DNA of 64,000 nucleotides from CAVPDA01 sp963702495 (GCA_963702495.1 CAVPDA010000009.1:1-64000); one strand, 5' to 3'. Counted from the first letter of the stretch, positions 42,780-51,720 are shown. The notes: generated from the letters alone by a model not told the origin. Numbers and translations are program-made.

Positions 42780-43440
42780 CGTCCGCGGACCCGGTCACCG
42801 CGTCCAGTTCGGCGCGCACGGCGGAGAAGACCGCGGCAAAGCTGTCGGCCGTGAGACGCCGGGTCTGGGTGTTGTAGCGCGAACAGTGATAGCTGTCGAA
42901 CAGGATCCGGCCATCCGGCAAGACATGACGCGCGCCATGCGCAAAGACGCAAGCGCTCGCTTTCTCGCCCAGTGCCGCCAGCGCGGCGCGGTGTGCCACC
43001 GTGCCCAGGGCCAGGATCACCCGCACGGATCTCAATGCCTGCAACTCCTCCGCCAGATAGCGATTGCAGGTGCGCGCCTCCGCGGGCGTCGGCGCGTTCT
43101 GCGGCGGCACGCACTTGACGGCATTGGTGATGCGACAGTCATGCAGCACGAGGCCGTCGTCGGCGCTCAGCGAACTGGCGCGGCTGGCGAAGCCGTAGCG
43201 ATGCAGCATCTGGTAGAGGAGGATGCCGGCATGATCGCCGGTGAAGGGTCGGCCGGTGCGGTTGGCGCCGTGCAATCCCGGCGCCAGGCCGACGACCAGC
43301 AGACGCGGCGCCGGTACGCCAAAAGCGGGCACCGGCCGCGCGTGGTAGTCCGGCCAGCGGCCGCGAATGTCGTCGAGGTAGGAGGCGAGCCGCGGACAGG
43401 CACGACATTGGGCGAGCCTTTGCGTGAGTGCGTCCGACAT
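42769..43440 (-). CDS. Uracil-DNA glycosylase, family 5 (UDGb type)
   Basis: This 223-residue repair enzyme removes uracil and related deaminated bases. Family features are CRACPRLASYLDD at the N terminus (Fe-S-type cysteines), VVGLAPGLHGANRTGRPFTGDHAG (the family 5 motif 1 with Ala where other families have Asp or Asn), NAVKCVPPQNAP, and the C-terminal DSYHCSRYNTQTRRLT. The start MSDALTQRL at 43440 is preferred because homology begins there. It overlaps uvrC by 11 bases, coupling two repair genes. Confidence 0.92.
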   Translation of the reverse strand: MSDALTQRLAQCRACPRLASYLDDIRGRWPDYHARPVPAFGVPAPRLLVVGLAPGLHGANRTGRPFTGDHAGILLYQMLHRYGFASRASSLSADDGLVLHDCRITNAVKCVPPQNAPTPAEARTCNRYLAEELQALRSVRVILALGTVAHRAALAALGEKASACVFAHGARHVLPDGRILFDSYHCSRYNTQTRRLTADSFAAVFSAVRAELDAVTGSADDVR

Positions 43441-43488
43441 GGGCAGGGGGCGGATCGGCGCGCCCGACGCGCGCTCCACGGGAGACTT

Positions 43489-44568
43489 TCAGGCGGGAGG
43501 CGGACTGCAGCCGTCGCCCTTCACTTCCAGGCGGGGAATCGTCGCCATCCGCTCCCGGGCGCGCAGGTAGGTCGGGTCGGATTGCAGGGCAGTCCGATCC
43601 AACGCCGGCTTGGTGGGGATGAGTCGCGCCAGCCGGCGCGCCGAGGCGGGATCGGGCTGCGGCAGCCAGCGCTGCAGCAGATCGCGGGCCGCCTCCGCGG
43701 CATTGCAGACCAGGACCATGTCGCATCCTGCCGCCCGCGCCGCCTGGGCGCGATCGACGACGTCGCCGGCGACGCTCGCCCCTTCCATCGACAGATCGTC
43801 GCTGAACACCACGCCGTCGAACCCGAGGCGCTGGCGCAGCACGGTCTGCAGCCAGGAGCGCGAGAAGCCGGCGGGCTGACGCCGGTCCACCTGTTCGAAG
43901 ATGATGTGCGCCGGCATCACGCCGCCCAGCACACGAGACAGCTTTTCGTAGGGCAGCATGTCGTCGGCGGCGATCTCGCTGTAGGGACGGTTATCCACCG
44001 GTATCGCCACATGGGAATCGGCGCTGACGAAACCGTGCCCCGGGTAGTGCTTGCCGACGCTGGACATGCCCGCATCCGCCAGGCCCTGGATGAGGGCGTC
44101 CGCAAGCTGTGCCACCACCTGGGGATCGCGGTGGAAGGCGCGGTCGCCGATGACGCCGCTCGGACCGTGGTCCAGATCAAGCACCGGCGTGAAGCTCAGA
44201 TCGATGCCCGTCGCCCGCAGCTCCGCCGCCAGCACATATCCCGTGGCACGGGCCGCGCCAAGAGCCGCCTCACTACCCTCCTGCCACATCAGGCCCAGCG
44301 CCCGCATCGGCGGCAGGCCGGTGAAGCCCTGGCGGAAGCGCTGCACGCGGCCGCCCTCGTGATCCACCGCGATCAGCAGCGGCGGCTGGCGCAGAGAGTG
44401 GATCTCCGCCGTCAGCCGCTCCAGTTGCTCGATGGACGCGAAATTGCGCGTGAACAGGATCACTCCGCCCACCAGCGGATGGCTCAGCATCTCGCGCTCT
44501 TCGCCGTCGAGGGTCAACCCGGCGACGTCCACCATCACCGGTCCAAGGGGCTGTCTGTCTGCTGCCAT
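43489..44568 (-). CDS. nagZ: Beta-N-acetylhexosaminidase
   Basis: The 359-residue GH3 enzyme cleaves GlcNAc from anhydromuropeptides in cytoplasmic peptidoglycan recycling. Blocks VDHEGGRVQRFRQGFTGLPPM, GIDLSFTPVLDLD, GKHYPGHGFVSADSH (the catalytic His loop) and VVFSDDLSMEGA (nucleophile Asp) are all present. It starts 3 bases after the acpS stop. Length fits the family. Confidence 0.97.
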   Translation of the reverse strand: MAADRQPLGPVMVDVAGLTLDGEEREMLSHPLVGGVILFTRNFASIEQLERLTAEIHSLRQPPLLIAVDHEGGRVQRFRQGFTGLPPMRALGLMWQEGSEAALGAARATGYVLAAELRATGIDLSFTPVLDLDHGPSGVIGDRAFHRDPQVVAQLADALIQGLADAGMSSVGKHYPGHGFVSADSHVAIPVDNRPYSEIAADDMLPYEKLSRVLGGVMPAHIIFEQVDRRQPAGFSRSWLQTVLRQRLGFDGVVFSDDLSMEGASVAGDVVDRAQAARAAGCDMVLVCNAAEAARDLLQRWLPQPDPASARRLARLIPTKPALDRTALQSDPTYLRARERMATIPRLEVKGDGCSPPPA

Positions 44569-44571
44569 GGT

Positions 44572-44952
44572 TCAAGTCTCCTGTTCGATGACGACGAAGG
44601 CGACGGCGAAGTCGACCTCGTCGCTGATGCTGACGTGGGCCTGCAGCCGCCGCGCGCGCATCACTTCCGCCAGGGCGGGAGCGTACTCCAGGATCGGTTT
44701 GCCCCGTGCGTCATGGCCGACTCCCACGTTGCGCAGCGTCACCGGCGGGCGGATGCCGGTGCCGATGGCCTTGCCGAAGGCCTCCTTGGCGGCAAAGCGC
44801 TTCGCCAGCAGCCGCTCCGGCGCCGCTGCCCGGGCCAGGTCACCCTCCTCCGCCGGCGTCAGGATGCGCCGCACCACCTTGTCGCCATAGCGGCGATGCA
44901 GGCGCTCCATGCGCGCCACGGCGCAGATGTCGGTGCCGATGCCGTAGATCAC
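44572..44952 (-). CDS. acpS: Holo-[acyl-carrier-protein] synthase
   Basis: This 126-residue enzyme transfers phosphopantetheine from CoA to ACP. MIYGIGTDICAVARMERLHRRYGDKVVRRILTPAE and LLAKRFAAKEAFGKAIGTGIR contain the metal-binding Asp (GTDI) and the Glu of the RFAAKEA motif. HVSISDEVDFAVAFVVIEQ is the usual C terminus. It overlaps the pdxJ stop by 4 bases, as in many proteobacteria. Confidence 0.97.
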   Translation of the reverse strand: MIYGIGTDICAVARMERLHRRYGDKVVRRILTPAEEGDLARAAAPERLLAKRFAAKEAFGKAIGTGIRPPVTLRNVGVGHDARGKPILEYAPALAEVMRARRLQAHVSISDEVDFAVAFVVIEQET

Positions 44953-45707
44953 GGGACCGCAGCCGCAACGGCCTCGCGCATCAGCCGCTTCATCTCGCGC
45001 ACGGCTTCGCGCATGCCGACGAACACCGCGCGGCTGACGATGGCATGGCCGATGTGCAGTTCGCGCACGCCGGGCAGCGCGGCGACCGGTTGCACATTGA
45101 AATAGTTGAGCGCGTGGCCGGCGTTGAAGCGCATTCCCAGTTCGCGGATGCGCTGCCCCGCGACGCGGATCTTGTCCAGTTCGGCCCGCACCGGACCGCT
45201 CTCGGCGTCGCGCCCGCGCTCGTAGAAGGCGTGGGCGTAGGGGCCGGTATGCACTTCGCAGACGCGGGCGCCGATGCGCGCCGCCGCCTCGACCTGGGCC
45301 GGTTCGGGATCGATGAACACGCTGCTCATGATGCCTGCGGCCGCCAGGCGCGACACCACGAGCTTGAGCCGCGGCTCCTGGCCGGCGACGTCCAGCCCGC
45401 CCTCGGTGGTGATTTCCTGCCGGCCTTCGGGCACCAGCATCGCCATCTCGGGCTTCAGGTCGCAGGCGATATCCACCATCTCGTCCGTGGCCGCCATCTC
45501 CAGGTTGAGTTTGATGTGGGTGAGCTGGCGCAGCCGGCGCACGTCGTTGTCCTGAATATGGCGGCGATCCTCGCGCAGATGGACGGTGATGCCGTCGGCG
45601 CCGCCGAGGTGCGCCTCGACCGCGGACCAGACCGGGTCCGGCTCGTAGGTACGGCGCGCCTGGCGCAAGGTGGCGACGTGGTCGATATTGACACCGAGTT
45701 CGATCAA
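44949..45707 (-). CDS. pdxJ: Pyridoxine 5'-phosphate synthase
   Basis: This 252-residue TIM-barrel enzyme condenses 1-deoxyxylulose 5-phosphate and 3-amino-1-phosphoacetone in vitamin B6 synthesis. LGVNIDHVATLRQARRTYEPDPV, GITVHLREDRRHIQDNDV, LVPEGRQEITTEGGLDV, EVHTGPYAHAF and ELHIGHAIVSRAVFVG are the family blocks, with the catalytic His and Glu present. The start is TTG (45705-45707), 7 bases after recO. It overlaps acpS. Confidence 0.97.
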   Translation of the reverse strand: MIELGVNIDHVATLRQARRTYEPDPVWSAVEAHLGGADGITVHLREDRRHIQDNDVRRLRQLTHIKLNLEMAATDEMVDIACDLKPEMAMLVPEGRQEITTEGGLDVAGQEPRLKLVVSRLAAAGIMSSVFIDPEPAQVEAAARIGARVCEVHTGPYAHAFYERGRDAESGPVRAELDKIRVAGQRIRELGMRFNAGHALNYFNVQPVAALPGVRELHIGHAIVSRAVFVGMREAVREMKRLMREAVAAAVP

Positions 45708-45714
45708 AGTTCCC

Positions 45715-46440
45715 TCACAATTCCTGCAATTCCATGAAGATCCGGCGCGAGTTGAGCGTCTGCCCGCCCAGGTAGTGATCGATCAGGGCCCGCATCAGGG
45801 TCTTGCTCTGCTGCAGCGTCTGGACGTCGGAGTAGTCGTCACCGGCCATGCCCAGCAGCGCCTTGCCCGAAATCACCAGCCCCGCGTCGGGCGCCCGCGC
45901 CAGATCCACCGGCCCGCGTTCGATCAGGTAAGCATACATTCTGTCGCCGCGCACCGCTGCCCCGCCTTCCGCCTCGTGGTCCAGCGTCAGGCCGTAGCCG
46001 ATCTCGCGCAGCAGCGTCTGTTCGAAGCGGCGCAGCAGCGCCGCCTGGGCTGCCCCTCCTGCGAGCTGGCCGAGGAGCTCGCGATAGGCGTCGAACAGCG
46101 CCGGGTGCGCGTCCTCCCGCGCCAGCAGCCGCAGCAGCAGCTCGTTGAGGTAATAGCCGAACAGCAGCGCCCGCCCCGCCAGCAGCGGCTGCCCGCCGAT
46201 CCATTCCGCCTTGGCCAGGGTCGGCATCTCGCCCTGGCCGAACCAGGACAATTCCAGCGGCTGGAACTCCATCAGCACGCCCCGAAACTGCGAGCGCGGG
46301 CGCCGCGCCCCCCGCGCCACCAGCGGCAGGCGGCCGTAGCCGCGCGCGAACACTTCGATGATGGAACTGGTCTCGCGGTACGCGTACGCATGCAGGACGT
46401 AGCCGGTTTCGGCGTCAACGCGCTTGCGCTCCGCCGCCAC
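45715..46440 (-). CDS. recO: DNA repair protein RecO
   Basis: This 241-residue recombination mediator of the RecFOR pathway starts at a GTG (46438-46440), 7 bases after era. The OB-fold N terminus reads VDAETGYVLHAYAYRETSSIIEVFARGYGRLPLVARGARRPRS. The helical C-terminal part includes LLFGYYLNELLLRLLAREDAHPALFDAYRELL. The zinc cysteines found in some RecO proteins are absent, as is common in beta- and gammaproteobacteria. The frame stays open upstream but only across era. Confidence 0.95.
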   Translation of the reverse strand: MAAERKRVDAETGYVLHAYAYRETSSIIEVFARGYGRLPLVARGARRPRSQFRGVLMEFQPLELSWFGQGEMPTLAKAEWIGGQPLLAGRALLFGYYLNELLLRLLAREDAHPALFDAYRELLGQLAGGAAQAALLRRFEQTLLREIGYGLTLDHEAEGGAAVRGDRMYAYLIERGPVDLARAPDAGLVISGKALLGMAGDDYSDVQTLQQSKTLMRALIDHYLGGQTLNSRRIFMELQEL

Positions 46441-46447
46441 TTGCCGG

Positions 46448-47347
46448 CTACTCGTAGCCGAGGCTGCGCAGGGCGCGCTCGTCGTCGGCCCAGCCGCCGC
46501 GCACCTTGACCCAGACTTCGAGAAAGACCTTGCCGCCGAGGAGCGTTTCCATGTCCTGGCGCGCCTCGCTGGCGATGGTCTTGAGCTGGGCACCGCCCTT
46601 GCCGATGACGATGGCCTTCTGGGACGGCCGCTCGACGATGACCGCGGCATGGATGCGGCGCAGCGTGCCCTGCGCGCCGCTCTCCTCCTCGAAGCGTTCG
46701 ATCTCCACCGTGAGGCCGTAGGGCAGTTCCGCGCCGAGGCGCCGGAACAGCTTCTCGCGCAGGAACTCCGCCGCCAGGAAGCGTTCGCTGCGGTCCGTGA
46801 TCTCGTCCGCAGCGAAGAGCGGCGGAGCCTCGGGCAGATGGGATCCGGCGACGCGCAGCAGGTCCTCGATGCCGTCGCCCTTGGCGGCGCTGACCGGGAC
46901 GACAGCGGCAAACTCATGCTCCCGCGACAGGCGATCCATGAACGGCAGCAGTTCCTCCCTGCGCTTGAGGCTGTCGATCTTGTTGATCGCGAGAACCACC
47001 GGACGGCTCCGCGGCAGCAGTTGCAGCAGGACGCGGTCGGCCTCGCCGAAGCGCGCAGCCTCCACCACGAACAGCACCACGTCCACGCCGGCCAGGGCCT
47101 GCGTCACATTGCGGTTCATGACGCGGTTCAGGGCACTCTTGTGCTTCGTCTGGTAGCCCGGCGTATCGACGAAGATGTACTGATGGGTGGGACTGGTGAA
47201 GATGCCCCGCACCAGGTGCCGGGTCGTCTGCGCCTTGGCCGAAGTGATGCTCACCTTCTGCCCGATCAGGCGGTTCACCAGCGTCAACTTGCCGACGTTG
47301 GGCCGGCCGACGACGGCGACGAAGCCGGTGCGGAATGCCTCCGTCAT
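46448..47347 (-). CDS. era: GTPase Era, with an unusual Walker A
   Basis: The 299-residue Era binds 16S rRNA and aids 30S assembly. G-motifs: Walker A GRPNVGKLT (residues 14-22), G2 QTTRHLVRG, G3 DTPG, G4 NKID, G5 SAAKGDG. The KH domain is EVWVKVRGGWADDERALRSLGYE with VIGKGGAQLK. Residue 21, normally Ser and the Mg2+ ligand, is Leu (TTG at 47285-47287; TCG would be Ser). The ATG overlaps the rnc stop (ATGA). Everything else is typical and the length is normal. Confidence 0.96.
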   Translation of the reverse strand: MTEAFRTGFVAVVGRPNVGKLTLVNRLIGQKVSITSAKAQTTRHLVRGIFTSPTHQYIFVDTPGYQTKHKSALNRVMNRNVTQALAGVDVVLFVVEAARFGEADRVLLQLLPRSRPVVLAINKIDSLKRREELLPFMDRLSREHEFAAVVPVSAAKGDGIEDLLRVAGSHLPEAPPLFAADEITDRSERFLAAEFLREKLFRRLGAELPYGLTVEIERFEEESGAQGTLRRIHAAVIVERPSQKAIVIGKGGAQLKTIASEARQDMETLLGGKVFLEVWVKVRGGWADDERALRSLGYE

Positions 47348-48015
47348 TTCCGCTCCAGCGCTTCGATCGCGTGCCGGGCCGCCTCCTGCTCCGCGGCGCG
47401 ACGGCTGCCGCCGCTGCCGACGGTCACGATGCCGAGGTCGTCGATGCGGCATTCCACCTCGAACTCCTGGGCATGGGCCTCGCCGTGGGCCGCACGCAAG
47501 GCGTAGCGCGGCAGGGCGTGGCGCCCTCCCTGCAGCATCTCCTGCAGGGCGGTCTTGGCGTCCTTCGACTCCTTCGCCGGATCGAGTGCCGCGAGCATGG
47601 GACCGTAAAGGCGGCCGATCACGGCCTGCGCCGGGGCGATTCCGCCATCCAGATAGACGGCACCGAACACCGCCTCCAGCGCATCCGCCAGGATGGACGG
47701 ACGGCGGAATCCGCCGCTCTTCAGTTCCCCCTCGCCGAGCAGCAGGTGATCGCCGAGTGCCATCCCCTGCGCCAGGCGATGCAACGTTTCCTGCCGCACC
47801 AGGCCGGCACGCAGGCGCGACAGCTCACCCTCGCGCAGGCTGCGGAAGCGGTCGAACAGGAGGATTGCGATGGTGCAGTTGAGGATGGCGTCGCCGAGAA
47901 ACTCGAGCCGCTCGTTGTGCAGCGCGCCGTGGCTGCGGTGGGTGAGCGCCTGGCGCAGGAAATCCGGAGTATCGAACCGATAGCCGATGGCGCGCTCGAT
48001 CGCCTCACGGTTCAT
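47344..48015 (-). CDS. rnc: Ribonuclease III
   Basis: The 223-residue endonuclease cleaves double-stranded RNA in rRNA and mRNA processing. The signature NERLEFLGDAILNCTIAILLF carries the catalytic Glu and Asp pair. LADALEAVFGAVYLDGG supplies the second acidic set, and a C-terminal dsRBD (DAKTALQEMLQGGRHALPRYALRAAHG, SRRAAEQEAARHAIEAL) follows. It starts 12 bases after the DUF4845 gene and overlaps era. Confidence 0.97.
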   Translation of the reverse strand: MNREAIERAIGYRFDTPDFLRQALTHRSHGALHNERLEFLGDAILNCTIAILLFDRFRSLREGELSRLRAGLVRQETLHRLAQGMALGDHLLLGEGELKSGGFRRPSILADALEAVFGAVYLDGGIAPAQAVIGRLYGPMLAALDPAKESKDAKTALQEMLQGGRHALPRYALRAAHGEAHAQEFEVECRIDDLGIVTVGSGGSRRAAEQEAARHAIEALERK

Positions 48016-48027
48016 GAATCGGGGCGG

Positions 48028-48408
48028 TCACTGCGCCAGGTCGCGCACCTTGGTCGGCGCGGTGCTGCCTTCGAAATCCAGGCACACATTGACATTGGCG
48101 AAGAGGTGCACCTTGCGCGAATAGCTGAACCCGATCATCACTTCGCCCTGATCCTTGCTGATGTCGAGATCGGCGCCGCTCACGCTCGGCGTATCGTCGA
48201 TCGTGGCGCGCCGGTCATAGGCCTTGCGGATGTCGCTGACGGTGGCGCCGCGCGCCTCGCCGCCCTGCACGATGGCCTTGACGTTCTTCAGGATCGTGTA
48301 GTACTCGAACACCGCCGGCGTCACGCGGAACGCGATCAGCGCGGCGAACGCCACCAGGGCCGCCACCAGCACGAATCCGACCAGACTCAATCCACGCTGC
48401 GTTCTCAT
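48028..48408 (-). CDS. DUF4845 membrane-anchored protein
   Basis: This 126-residue protein has one N-terminal membrane segment (GLSLVGFVLVAALVAFAALIAF) in a pilin-like RGLSLVGFV context, then a small periplasmic domain (FEYYTILKNVKAIV, VMIGFSYSRKVHLFANVNVCLDFEGS). DUF4845 genes sit between lepB and rnc across betaproteobacteria, as here. No function is established. Confidence 0.93.
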   Translation of the reverse strand: MRTQRGLSLVGFVLVAALVAFAALIAFRVTPAVFEYYTILKNVKAIVQGGEARGATVSDIRKAYDRRATIDDTPSVSGADLDISKDQGEVMIGFSYSRKVHLFANVNVCLDFEGSTAPTKVRDLAQ

Positions 48409-48419
48409 TGTTCGCTCCC

Positions 48420-49208
48420 TTACCTGAACTTTCCGATGCGTGCCAGATCGCTGAAATTGAACCAGATGAGGAACGCCCGGCCGACGATGTTCTGATCCGG
48501 GACGAAGCCCCAGACGCGGCTGTCGCTGCTCGCATCCCGATTGTCGCCCATGACGAAGTAATGTCCGGGCGGCACCTCGCAGGTGAATCCGGCATTATTG
48601 TAGATGCAATTCTCGCGCGACGGGAACTGGTTGGGCTGAGGCACGTAGGGCGGCACTTCCGGCTCGATGAGAATGGAATGCTCCACTTCGCCCAGCTTCT
48701 CGGTGAACTGCGGCGTGTAATAGAGCCGGTCCTTGTGCAGGTAGTCCGACGCCTTGGTCACCGGCACGTCCTGGCCGTTGATGGTGAGCCGCTTGTTCTG
48801 GTACGCGACCTTGTCGCCGGGCAGCCCGACCACGCGCTTGATGTAATCGAGGGACGGATCCACCGGGTAGCGGAACACCATGACGTCGCCCCGCTGCGGC
48901 GTGCTCATGTCGATGATCTTCCTGTTCAGGATCGGCAGGCGGATGCCATAGGTGTACTTATTGACCAGGATGAAATCGCCCACCAGCAGGGTCGGGATCA
49001 TCGAACCCGAGGGAATCTTGAACGGCTCGACGACGAAGGAGCGCAGCAGGAACACGATCAGGATGACGGGAAAGAAGCTGGCGCCGTACTCCACCCACCA
49101 CGGTTCCTTCGCCCCCGCCGGCCGCCTGGGGCGCAGGAACAGGGCATCGACCACCCAGATGGCGCCGGTGGCGACCAGCAGCAGGAACAGGATCAGCGCA
49201 AAATTCAA
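48420..49208 (-). CDS. lepB: Signal peptidase I
   Basis: The 262-residue enzyme cleaves signal peptides at the outer face of the inner membrane. Two N-terminal membrane segments (ALILFLLLVATGAIWVVDALF and FFPVILIVFLLRSFVV) precede the Ser/Lys dyad: S69 in IPSGSMIPTLLVGD and K124 in DYIKRVVGLPGD. GHYFVMGDNRDASSDSRVWGFV is the C-terminal signature. The start is TTG (49206-49208), with GGAG 8 bases upstream and 13 bases from the lepA stop. Confidence 0.97.
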   Translation of the reverse strand: MNFALILFLLLVATGAIWVVDALFLRPRRPAGAKEPWWVEYGASFFPVILIVFLLRSFVVEPFKIPSGSMIPTLLVGDFILVNKYTYGIRLPILNRKIIDMSTPQRGDVMVFRYPVDPSLDYIKRVVGLPGDKVAYQNKRLTINGQDVPVTKASDYLHKDRLYYTPQFTEKLGEVEHSILIEPEVPPYVPQPNQFPSRENCIYNNAGFTCEVPPGHYFVMGDNRDASSDSRVWGFVPDQNIVGRAFLIWFNFSDLARIGKFR

Positions 49209-49221
49209 TTGTTATACTCCG

Positions 49222-51015
49222 TCATTTCGATTCGACCCGCAGCACCGCCAGGAAGGCTTCTTGCGGGATTTCGACGCTGCCCACCTGCTTCATGCGCTTC
49301 TTGCCCGCCTTCTGCTTCTCCAGCAGCTTCTTCTTGCGCGTGATGTCGCCGCCGTAACACTTGGCCAGCACATTCTTGCGCAGCGCCTTGACATTCTCGC
49401 GCGCGATGATGTGCGCGCCGATGGCCGCCTGGATCGCCACGTCGAACATCTGACGCGGAATCAGCTCGCGCATCTTCGCCGCCAGTTCGCGGCCGCGGTA
49501 GGGCGCCGTCGCCCGATGCACGATGACTGAAAGGGCATCCACCTTCTCGCCGTTGATCAGGATGTCGAGCTTGACCACATCCGCCGCCCGATACTCCTTG
49601 AACTCGTAGTCGAGCGAGGCGTAGCCGCGGCTTGCCGACTTGAGCTTGTCGAAGAAGTCCATCACCACCTCGGCCATCGGCAGCTCGTAGGCCAGGTGCA
49701 CCTGGCGGCCGTGGTACTGCATGTTCTTCTGGGTGCCGCGCTTCTGCGTGCACAAGGTGATCACGGCGCCGACATAGTCCTGCGGCACGAAGATGGTGGC
49801 CGTGATGACGGGCTCGCGGATCTCCTCGACCTTCGACAGATCGGGCATCTTGGCCGGGTTCTCCACCATCAGCTCGGTGCCGTCGCGCATGGCGACCTGA
49901 TACACCACCGTCGGTGCGGTGGTGATGAGGTCCATGTCGAACTCGCGCTCGAGCCGCTCCTGCACGATTTCCATGTGCAGCAGGCCGAGGAAACCGCAAC
50001 GGAAGCCGAAGCCGAGAGCCTGCGAGACCTCCGGTTCGTATTGCAGCGAGGCGTCGTTGAGCTTGAGTTTCTCCAGGGACTCGCGCAGCGTGTCGTATTC
50101 GTTCGGTTCCACCGGATAGAGGCCGGCGAAGACCTGCGGCTTGATTTCCTTGAAGCCGGGCAGTGCCTTGTCCGCCGGACGGTCGGCCAGGGTGACGGTG
50201 TCGCCCACCTTGGCCGCCTTCAGTTCCTTTATGCCGGCGATGATGAAGCCCACCTCTCCCGCCGCCAGCTTGTCCCGCGCCTGCGCCTTGGGCGTGAACA
50301 CCCCGACCTGCTCGCACAGATGAGCCGAGCCCCCGGCCATGAGCAGGATGCGATTCTTGGGCCGCAGCGTACCGTCCTTGACCCGCACCAGCATCACCAC
50401 GCCGACATAGTTGTCGAACCAGGAATCGATGATGAGCGCCCGCAGCGGCGCGTCCGGGTCGCCCGTGGGCGCGGGGATGCGGTGGATCACGGCTTCCAGG
50501 ATATCTTCCACGCCCTCGCCGGTCTTGGCGCTGGCGCGGATCGCCTCCTTGGCATCGATGCCGATGACGTCTTCGATCTCGGCGATCGCGGCCTCGGGGT
50601 GAGCCGAAGGCAGATCGATCTTGTTCAGCACCGGCACCACCTCGACGCCCTGCTCGATCGCGGTGTAGCAGTTGGCGACGGTCTGCGCCTCCACCCCCTG
50701 CGACGCATCGACCACCAGCAGCGCGCCTTCGCAGGCCGAGAGCGAGCGGCTGACCTCGTAGGAAAAGTCAACGTGACCGGGAGTGTCGATCAGGTTCAGG
50801 CTGTAGAGGCTGCCGTCGCGGGCGCGGTACTGCAGAGCCGCAGTCTGGGCCTTGATGGTGATGCCGCGCTCGCGTTCGAGGTCCATCGAATCGAGCACCT
50901 GCTCCGACATTTCCCGGTCGGACAGCCCGCCGCACAGGTGAATGATGCGGTCGGCCAGGGTCGATTTGCCGTGGTCGATGTGGGCGATGATGGAAAAGTT
51001 GCGGATGTGCTCCAT
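49222..51015 (-). CDS. lepA: Elongation factor 4 (LepA)
   Basis: The 597-residue translational GTPase starts MEHIRNFSIIAHIDHGKSTLADRIIHLCGGL at 51015; this is the usual start and length, so the in-frame ATG 54 bases upstream is not used. G-motifs AHIDHGKS, DTPGH, NKIDLP and SAKTGEG are present. The LepA C-terminal domain is present (AKCYGGDITRKKKLLEKQKAGKKRMKQVGSVEIPQEAFLAVL). It is the first gene of the core operon. Confidence 0.98.
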   Translation of the reverse strand: MEHIRNFSIIAHIDHGKSTLADRIIHLCGGLSDREMSEQVLDSMDLERERGITIKAQTAALQYRARDGSLYSLNLIDTPGHVDFSYEVSRSLSACEGALLVVDASQGVEAQTVANCYTAIEQGVEVVPVLNKIDLPSAHPEAAIAEIEDVIGIDAKEAIRASAKTGEGVEDILEAVIHRIPAPTGDPDAPLRALIIDSWFDNYVGVVMLVRVKDGTLRPKNRILLMAGGSAHLCEQVGVFTPKAQARDKLAAGEVGFIIAGIKELKAAKVGDTVTLADRPADKALPGFKEIKPQVFAGLYPVEPNEYDTLRESLEKLKLNDASLQYEPEVSQALGFGFRCGFLGLLHMEIVQERLEREFDMDLITTAPTVVYQVAMRDGTELMVENPAKMPDLSKVEEIREPVITATIFVPQDYVGAVITLCTQKRGTQKNMQYHGRQVHLAYELPMAEVVMDFFDKLKSASRGYASLDYEFKEYRAADVVKLDILINGEKVDALSVIVHRATAPYRGRELAAKMRELIPRQMFDVAIQAAIGAHIIARENVKALRKNVLAKCYGGDITRKKKLLEKQKAGKKRMKQVGSVEIPQEAFLAVLRVESK

Positions 51016-51055
51016 GCGAGCTAAGACGATCTCAGGGCGTCCAAGGCAGTCCAAG

Positions 51056-51172
51056 TTACCATTTAACACCTTGTTTTTTCATGATTTCAATCTCATTGAG
51101 TCTCTCAGCATCCAACTGCATCCTGGCTGGCTGCGGGTAGGCGATCTTCTGCGCGAAGAATCGTACCCCCAT
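51056..51172 (-). CDS. Small ORF or C-terminal remnant upstream of lepA
   Basis: A 38-codon frame MGVRFFAQKIAYPQPARMQLDAERLNEIEIMKKQGVKW ends in TAA 41 bases before lepA. Its composition is protein-like and more AT-rich than its surroundings. It may be the end of a gene whose 5' part was lost when the island scraps at 51.2-51.7 kb arrived. I do not recognise it. Confidence 0.3.
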   Translation of the reverse strand: MGVRFFAQKIAYPQPARMQLDAERLNEIEIMKKQGVKW

Positions 51173-51247
51173 GCTTCATCGCAACCTGTGAACCCTGCGG
51201 CGTCCGGCCATCCGCTGCCGGCCGCCAACTAGGCAAAGGGGGGAAAT

Positions 51248-51430
51248 ATGCTCGCCGACACACGAATCCGGAACATCAAACCGGCGGAAGGAGCGATCCG
51301 ATTCGCCGGCAGCCGCGGATTGTACCTTGAGATCACCCCCTCCGGCGGGCGCTACCGGCGCCATCGCTTCCGTATCAGGGGGAGGGAAAGCATCTGCACC
51401 ATCGGCGAGCATCCGCTTATGCCCGTGGTC
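51248..51430 (+). pseudogene. P4-type integrase, N-terminal arm domain fragment
   Basis: MLADTRIRNIKPAEGAIRFAGSRGLYLEITPSGGRYRRHRFRIRGRESICTIGEHP is the arm DNA-binding domain of P4-type tyrosine integrases (typical form LTDTxIRxAKP...DGxGLYLxVTPSGGKYWRxxYR). A ribosome-site-like GGGGG precedes the ATG. The sequence diverges after about 51430 and the catalytic domain is absent, so it marks a lost island. Confidence 0.7.
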
Positions 51431-51549
51431 GGATGCACGGCGGCAACTCGAAAGCGCCCGGAAACCGGTGACGTAGGGCATCAATCCGACGCACGATCAC
51501 ATGGTCGCCCGTGCTCCCGGAATCTGCACCCGCGCGCCACGCATGGCGC

Positions 51550-51720
51550 GCCCATCACATCCCGCAGCTCGGCGGTGAGGTAGCTCCGGCCGCGGGCGGC
51601 GATATCCCCGGGAACGCCGAATCGCGCCTTGGCAACTGCGCCGGCGATCGCGCTCACGATATCCGCATCGCCGCCGAACGACACCGCGTCGCAAACTGCG
51701 TCGTCGAAGTTTGCCGCCCC
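51550..51720 (-). pseudogene. ADP-ribosylglycohydrolase, C-terminal fragment
   Basis: FDDAVCDAVSFGGDADIVSAIAGAVAKARFGVPGDIAARGRSYLTAELRDVM matches the end of DraG/ARH-type hydrolases, including the GGDAD metal-binding motif (usual AVSxGGDxDTxAAIAG). The upstream two thirds are missing. It lies next to the integrase scrap. Confidence 0.65.

Noticed and set aside
40344..42854. An 836-codon open frame on the plus strand across pgsA and uvrC, and similar long ones at 42751-45105, 31900-33552 and 46424-47506
   Set aside because: They are antisense to well-supported genes, have His/Arg/Gln-rich composition typical of GC-driven shadow frames, and show no motifs.
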